Assembly (NCBI RefSeq): GCF_039555335.1
Contig: NC_092646.1
Coordinates: 34,129,380-34,193,379, forward strand
Reading direction: 5' to 3'
DNA length: 64,000 bases
From: Amphiura filiformis
Taxonomy: Eukaryota > Echinodermata > Ophiuroidea > Amphilepidida > Amphiuridae
In this document: piece by piece, positions 58,232-64,000 of the stretch
How the letters are laid out: each line of letters begins with the position of its first letter
Position numbering within the stretch: position 1 is the first letter of the stretch
Position numbers and translations under genes: made by a program
Notes under the pieces: model-generated
What the model was told of the DNA's origin: nothing
Databases searched by the model: none
What the model saw: only the letters and a program-made list of their open reading frames with translations

Positions 58232-61200
58232 GTAAGGCCCAATTTCTAGAGTCATATCATGACTTCTTTGCTTAAGAAAATAATTGCTTAGATTTGATAC
58301 AGGTAACCACTTTCAAAATTATTTTCTTTTCTGAAAATAGATATCGTAGGAAGACAATTCGTGTTCATAGTGCTCCTAAAATGTAAAGGTCTAAGGAGTC
58401 TTGTATCATTATTTACAAAGTCTTATTAGTAATAGTTTTATTCTGAGCCAAAAGAAAACCTTTGCTGTAGGCCTATGTGTTTTAATTTTGTATCACATGC
58501 ATGAACTGGCTCTTTTTTCAGAATCAATTCATTTTGAAAGCTTACTATCATCAGATTTTGTTTAAAATTTGGATATGTGTTCTTATGCAATAAATTGTTC
58601 ATTAAACCTTCTAATTCTATTAGACCTTTTTCCCATCTTCCCATCATGCACTATTCCAGGGGTGATGACGTAGTCAATCAACCTCATAGATCGTGTGCAT
58701 CTGATGGTCTTTGCAATAATTTTGTCTTAATATGGGCAATTGGGCATACTGGTTCCATATTATGTAAAGGCCACCGATGTTACTATAATGAAAGACAGAG
58801 ATAAAAAGAATTTATCGCGTCTGATGTCACTGTCAATTACGATTGCTTTACACAGATTAAATAGCGCGTACTAAAAGGAAGGCCAGTTTATCTGGTGCCG
58901 ATCGGAGTAAAGGAATAGCAGAAAATGGCGAAAAATTACGCACTTTTACAAGGCAAAAAGCAACTTTTCTAGATATTGTTGACATGGTGCCTTCGTGAAA
59001 GAAAGTTTCATACTATAAAGACCTAACTTTTGAGATGGTTTGTATGTTTGAAGGTGCAAAATTAACAATGAATAAGGCGCCCTGTTATACCGCCGCGTTC
59101 AGCAAGTCATCATCACGATACTTATAATCAAACCGTGCTCGAGTTTTTTAGTACCAAAAAGGGTTAACACTACGTTTTACTTTTCTTAACTTTGTGACGA
59201 GTCCCTGAATGAATGAATTATTTAGAATATCCCCAGGCCTATTTAAATCTTTAAGGTTCTTTATAGAACCTATTTAAATCTTTAAGGTTCTTTATAGAAC
59301 GTTTTAAGGTTCTTTTAGAACCTTATTACTGCTTAGGGTTCTACATACAGGACAAAAAAGGTTCTAAGTAGCACCTGTTTTTTTCTGAGAGTGTGTGTAA
59401 ATAATTGTTTGTTATGTTGAATCTTTGTTTTCCATATACCATGTATACATTTCCTAAAAGCTCTTTTGTTACTTTTGACGAGATGGTGCCGGTGGTAATA
59501 CTAATTCAAAACTGCTCATTATAAGTAGTTATAAGTGACCCTTCCTGCATTCTTATAAATACTGTAATTAAAAAAATAAAAAAAAATATGAAGCTACCGG
59601 TATTGAGGATGAAAGGCTTTTTTAAAATACTTATTCAATTGAATATGTCGGTCAGCAGACAACAGTGTGAGACAAGAAATATTATTGCCCAATACGCACT
59701 GTATACAATATGGAATGTCATAACTTTATGCATCTTGATCTACATACTATATACATGTAGTAGATATAAATAGCGTTTGAATTACGCGGCCCTGTGGTGA
59801 ACCTGGCTAGGGGTCAAAGGCTAATAGCATTTTCAGAGCTAGTGTAACCATATACCATGGTAACATGTGTAAATACTGGGGTATATTATAAATGAAATGT
59901 AAATTTCCCTTTTCATGTGATGAAAGAAATAACGTTTGAAAATATAACATGTATGCCTATAATCCCTACAAAAAATATTAGGCAAAAGAACATCTGTAAG
60001 TATATTGCACTGTATTTTTCTAATATTGGGAGTTTTACTATTGATGATAAATCAAATGGCACAGACAATCTGAAGAAAATAATATTAGACTAGACTTGAA
60101 TTAGTACTGTTTTGTATTCATGAATTTCATATAGGTCTTACTTAGTTATGTGTAGGTCAAGAGTAAATAATATATGTTGTTGCTCTTCTGGGCCAATTTT
60201 TTAACTTGTTGTTGACCACCATTTTCAACTGCCTCTCATCAAATGATCCCCGGAATTGATCCCTTCAATCAATTAATTTCGCGTCCACTCCTCAATTTCT
60301 GGGATCAGTCCATATTTTTTCCTCTATTATCATATTTAATTTTAAGGTTAGGCCTAATGTTGATAAACAAGTTAAATTTTCACCATGAATCACTTGCAAG
60401 TATTTTTGTAGAACTTTAAAAGAGTCTAACCCTTGGCCTTCATAATCTTAAATATAAAAATAAGGGCCTCATCATTTTCCTGTTAGATACTGAAAACTGC
60501 TAGCACTGTCAATATCACATGGAAACTGCAGTATTTTTTTTTCATTTAGCAAAAAATAAATAAATGTTGGGACATGAAACAAATTGTCAAATTATGTGGC
60601 CTCACCAAACACAGCCCCCAATTTCTGATAATCCAAAAAGTACTTTTCTTCAAATATTTCCTCCTAAAACTTTCCATGGCTTTTTGAAAAAAAAATCCAA
60701 ATTTCGTCAACTTTTATATTTTGACCTCATTGTCCCCACTCCGACGGAAAGATCTAGCTCATTTTGATAAAATGTTTCCCGTGACTCTCACACCCCCTCC
60801 TAAACCTGTCAAATCCTTCCATTTGTTCACCATGTATCCCAATGTGTTATTTTAAAAGGCTTATTTCTAGCTCTATGATTACATTCTTGTTAAACTTCTC
60901 CTCCTACCCCTCATACAGCCCTCCAACCACCACCCTATGCAGATGCACCCATGTCAATGCATATGGGCTTATCCCCAAAGTATTCTTGGGCGGAGTCATC
61001 TTCCACAGCATGGGCACATTATCATTTTTACTGTAGTGGGGTACTGGGGGTGATTTATGTTTGTATGTCTGTGCAAGTGCCTGTTCATATATTGGTGAGG
61101 ATGATCAAATCCACAGCCTATTCCCCACATCAAAATGTAGATTTTTGTTTGCATCAGTAGAAAAATTATTATCATTGACCCTATGAATGCTATGTGAAAG

Positions 61201-61350
61201 TGAAGACCTGAGCGCAAGTAGACTGTAAGTACAAAAATGATATATCGATCAATATTATAGACATTTACTTGGTTGATATACAAAATGATTCTTCTTGCCT
61301 ATATCCATGTACCTGAGAAGTATCAATGTAAAGCAGTATTCAGACTTTTT
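58232..61350. other. No gene seen; presumed intron or downstream region of the Schlafen-type gene
   Basis: I found no further Schlafen exon. 59225-59365 holds short hairpin repeats of AAGGTTCTTTATAGAACC type. 60195-60560 is a diverged relative of the Harbinger-type MITE (AAGGGCCTCATCATTTTCCT, AATTTCTGGGATC). Confidence 0.45.
59240..59370. repeat. AAGGTTCTTTATAGAACC hairpin repeats
   Basis: Two tandem ATTTAAATCTTTAAGGTTCT units, each followed by TTATAGAAC, plus two looser copies. Confidence 0.7.
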
Positions 61351-61609
61351 ATTGTACGTACAATATTGTATGCAACATATCTACGTTGTTTAATCTATTG
61401 CCATTCTATTTTCAGTAATGTTTAAGTTCTAACGAATGTTTGATGACGTAAAATCGATAATATATTTCTACTAGATATTACATGTAACATATTATCGATT
61501 TTTCGTCATCAAACATTCGTTAGAACTTTTAAAAAAAACATTACTGGAAATAGAATGGCAATAGATTAAATAACGTAGATATGTTGCATACAATATTGTA
61601 CGTACAATA
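61351..61609. mobile_element. Foldback MITE, about 259 bp
   Basis: Arms of about 120 bases, from ATTGTACGTACAATATTG at each end through GCAACATATCTACGTT and TCTAACGAATGTTTGATGAC, pair with only a few mismatches and one A-run length difference. Confidence 0.88.
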
Positions 61610-61859
61610 CTCGGAGTCTGTGGAGCGCTTCATGGCTTTTTTTTGCGGTTTCCAAATTAGCTTATTTAAAAAAGTTTAAACAATCATATCTCAAGTTTAA
61701 CTTTTCTTATTTCTAACCAACTTGAAATTGCTTACCGAGAGGAAGCTTTCTTCCAGTATTCTCTTGGACGTCTTCAGCCCCAATATCTCAAGATGCCAAT
61801 AGGCCTATGAATTAAAGATGTGTTGTTTGAATTGGAATGTGCATGATGAGTGATTCTTA

Positions 61860-62215
61860 ATGTTCTGTTAAAAATTGCTTGCTCCTCCCTTTCATTATAC
61901 CAAAAAAATCCTTACTGCCCTTTTTTTAACATGCTGAAAATTTTTTGCCACGCCCCTGCCAAAAAATCGTTGCCCTTTGTTTACACATGTTAGATTTTGG
62001 GGAACCCCAATTTAAAACCTGAAATTATCATGTGATGTGAGTGCATCAAAAAGAACATTTTGCATATTTGAGCATTTCATGATATGTTTTACACGGCGTT
62101 TTAGGGTTTAATATCGAAATGGTGCCAAATATCTGTGCCAAAAATCGCTCGCCTCCCCTTTTAGCCTGCCACTTTTCACCATTCTATGGGTATACATAAT
62201 TATTGAACCACCCCT
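61860..62215. mobile_element. Diverged copy of the C-rich MITE family
   Basis: AAAATTGCTTGCTCCTCC, TTTTGCATATTTGAGCATTT and TGTGCCAAAAATCGCT follow the order of the 11738-12167 copy. The ends are eroded. Confidence 0.6.
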
Positions 62216-62339
62216 AAATGCAAGTGCACTGTGCACATTATTTTGGGCATAAAAGGTGAAAACCGCACGTCTGTGAAGAAATCGTACCATCCTGTAAATT
62301 AAAGGTGGGTAACCTGATTGACAATCTCATCCCCCACTT

Positions 62340-62735
62340 TAGGCCAATGAAAGTCAATTCCGAGTTTATCGTCACTTTTTTTTCCAGGTTGGTGAGGTGA
62401 CTTTTTCATTTTTCATTTTTCATTATTTCATCAGATTTCATTATTGACCTAAAATGCATGTTGATTTAAAGCCAAACTCATACATGTGATTTATAAACAT
62501 GTTTTTATACGGGTAAGGACTAGAAAAGTTAGAAAAGAGCCTGGTTTTGCTTCCAAGTTATGAATATATGTTTTACAAACAAAAATATTTGTTTCCAATT
62601 GCTAAAACTGGTGAAAACACTGATACTTTGAAAATAATGAATTATTTTGGCATTTTTGAAAATTTGACGCGGGTACTTTTGGTTTCCAAAAAGTGACGCG
62701 GGCGGGGGACGATAAACTCGGAATCGACTTTCACG
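62340..62735. repeat. Inverted repeat, TCCGAGTTTATCGTC arms
   Basis: GAAAGTCAATTCCGAGTTTA followed by TCGTC at 62348 is mirrored by GACGATAAACTCGGAATCGA followed by CTTTC at 62708. The spacer is AT-rich. Confidence 0.75.
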
Positions 62736-62814
62736 CGCCTTACCTCATCAAAATGCTGATTTTGGTATCAGATCTAGATGAAAGCTCATATTTTCTCATA
62801 AACTTATTGAATTT

Positions 62815-62942
62815 GGCGTTCCAAATTGGTATATTTCGAAGAATCGTCAAAAACTGCAGAATTAGTCTCAAATATGGTATACCACATTTGAGACTAATTA
62901 GGCAGTTTTTTGATGATATCTTCGGAAATACACTGAGTTGGA
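62815..62942. repeat. Palindrome with AATTAGTCTCAAAT arms
   Basis: AATTAGTCTCAAATATGG pairs with CCACATTTGAGACTAATT around GTATA, and outer blocks (TTCCAA, CAAAAACTGC) also pair. Confidence 0.8.
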
Positions 62943-63079
62943 ACTTCTAACTTTAATATGTTTATGTTACTCCTGGCTCTATGGGGGAGTTCGTGGCCAT
63001 CTCTGTTGTACTCAGTCAACCATGATTTTATTGTTGTACAAGTCAAGGGCTTTCAGAAAAACTTGGGTGATCGATCTGA

Positions 63080-64000
63080 ATTTGCCTAACTTTTTCTGTA
63101 GAGGGCGCTTTTCAAAATGGCCCAAATTAACTATTTTTGACTATATCTTAGCTCCAGAGGCTCATAGAGATATGATTTTGGTGTCTATACATATGTTTTC
63201 AGGGTCAAGGAACCCGAAAAAACTAATAGAATATACTTAGAATATAAATAACTTTTCTATTGAGGGCGTTTTTCAAAATGGCCGCCAAATTGACTACTTT
63301 TGACTTTTCTCAGTTCTAGAGGTCATAGAGACAGGACATTGGTGTCTAAACATACCCCCCCCAAAAAAAAACTACTAGTATAGACGAATAGAATATGATT
63401 AACTTTTCTATTGAGGGCGCTTTTCAAAATGGCCGCCAAAGTAACTATTTTTGACTATATCTTAGCTCCAGAGGCTCATCAAGATATGATTTTGGTGTCT
63501 ATACATATGTTTTCAGGGTCAAGGAACCCAAAACAAAATAAAAGAATAGACTTGGAATATGAATAACTTTTCTATTGAGGGTGCTTTTCAACATGGCCAC
63601 CAAATTGACTACTTTTAACTTTATCTCAGCTCTAGAGGTCATAGAGACCGGACGTTGGTGTCTAAACATACGTTTTCAGGGTCAAGGAACACAAAAAAAA
63701 CTACTAGTATAGTAGATATCGGAAGGTCGTGGGTTCGATTCCCATGCCGGAACATTTGTGTTTATTTGTTCTTGTGCAGGATGCGTATCCCCATTACCTA
63801 CTTTACTAGTATAGACTAATAGAATATGATTAACTTTTCTATTGACGGTGCTTTTCAAAATGGCCTAAATTGATTACTTTTGACTTTATCTTAGCGTTAG
63901 AGGTTTATAGACCTGACGTTGGTGTCTAAACATATGTTTTTAGGGTCAAGGAACCCAAAATACTACTATATTACACTAGGACGCAGTAGGGGTGGACACC
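63080..64000. repeat. Tandem array, 155-170-bp units, running off the window
   Basis: Five or more units start near TTGAGGGCGCTTTTCAAAATGG (about 63098, 63261, 63413, 63577, 63843). Each carries a TGACTA(C)TTTTGACTTTATCT block and GTGTCTAAACATA..TTTTCAGGGTCAAGGAAC. One unit contains the SINE insertion at 63713-63804. Confidence 0.85.
63713..63804 (+). mobile_element. tRNA-derived SINE fragment with 10-bp duplication
   Basis: ATATCGGAAGGTCGTGGGTT then CGATTCCCATGCCGG is the 3' half of a tRNA with a clear B box and T arm. ACTAGTATAG flanks both sides (63703-63712 and 63805-63814) and occurs once in sister units, so this is a target duplication. The 5' half of the tRNA is missing. Confidence 0.8.

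Overview
The window looks like ordinary AT-rich (roughly 36% GC by eye) nuclear DNA from a marine invertebrate animal. I lean to an ambulacrarian deuterostome (echinoderm or hemichordate), but that is inference from general character (dense MITEs, Tc1/hAT/Harbinger-type remnants, LINE tails, tRNA-Lys-like SINEs, a Schlafen-type protein), not from a marker gene. There is no operon-like packing, no CRISPR array and no rRNA.

Only two stretches are convincing cellular protein-coding sequence. At 12578-14206 (+) a complete, intronless SLC10-family (bile-acid/sodium symporter-like, P3/SLC10A3-A5 type) membrane protein is encoded. At 57112-58231 (+) lies one large exon of a Schlafen-core protein, bounded by a good splice acceptor and donor. 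Two short possible exons (15910-16053, 43082-43167) are weak. The two real genes are unrelated and about 43 kb apart.

Most of the rest is mobile DNA. 1-4330: nested foldback element. 5360-6625: minisatellite-bearing terminus and a TA-flanked MITE. 6772-10408: a 3.6-kb palindrome carrying two opposed broken copies of one transposon gene (PIN-like domain plus CXC cysteine motif). 10533-12167: three MITEs, two of them flanked by TTAA. 17291-20400: TA-flanked element with a nested hAT MITE, then more hAT-like pieces. 21987-24524: paired perfect palindromes, a minisatellite-armed element and a MITE with an insertion. 24751-27308: TTAA MITEs around a dead Tc1 transposase, then a near-perfect foldback. 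28079-29808: hAT pieces. 31242-33020: 120-bp satellite with nuclear-receptor DR1-like sites and two hairpins. 34023-35015 and 41008-41430: hAT elements with perfect 8-bp target duplications. 37727-38081 and 50183-50576: Harbinger-type MITEs. 44791-45847: TIR element rich in a GGGGCAAAACGG motif. 46005-50647: a duplicated repeat surrounding a LINE 3' end. 52030-54150: tandem duplications and a satellite-filled TIR element. 61351-64000: foldbacks and a 160-bp tandem array with a SINE insertion.

The most unusual signal is not a gene. The octamer TAGGCCTA occurs at least 34 times by eye (under one expected from composition). Comparison of homologous repeat copies inside the window shows that it arises by insertion of six bases (GGCCTA) at a TA, in both directions between copies and sometimes stacked. 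This looks like a TA-flanked GGCC footprint of an unidentified mobile or repair process.
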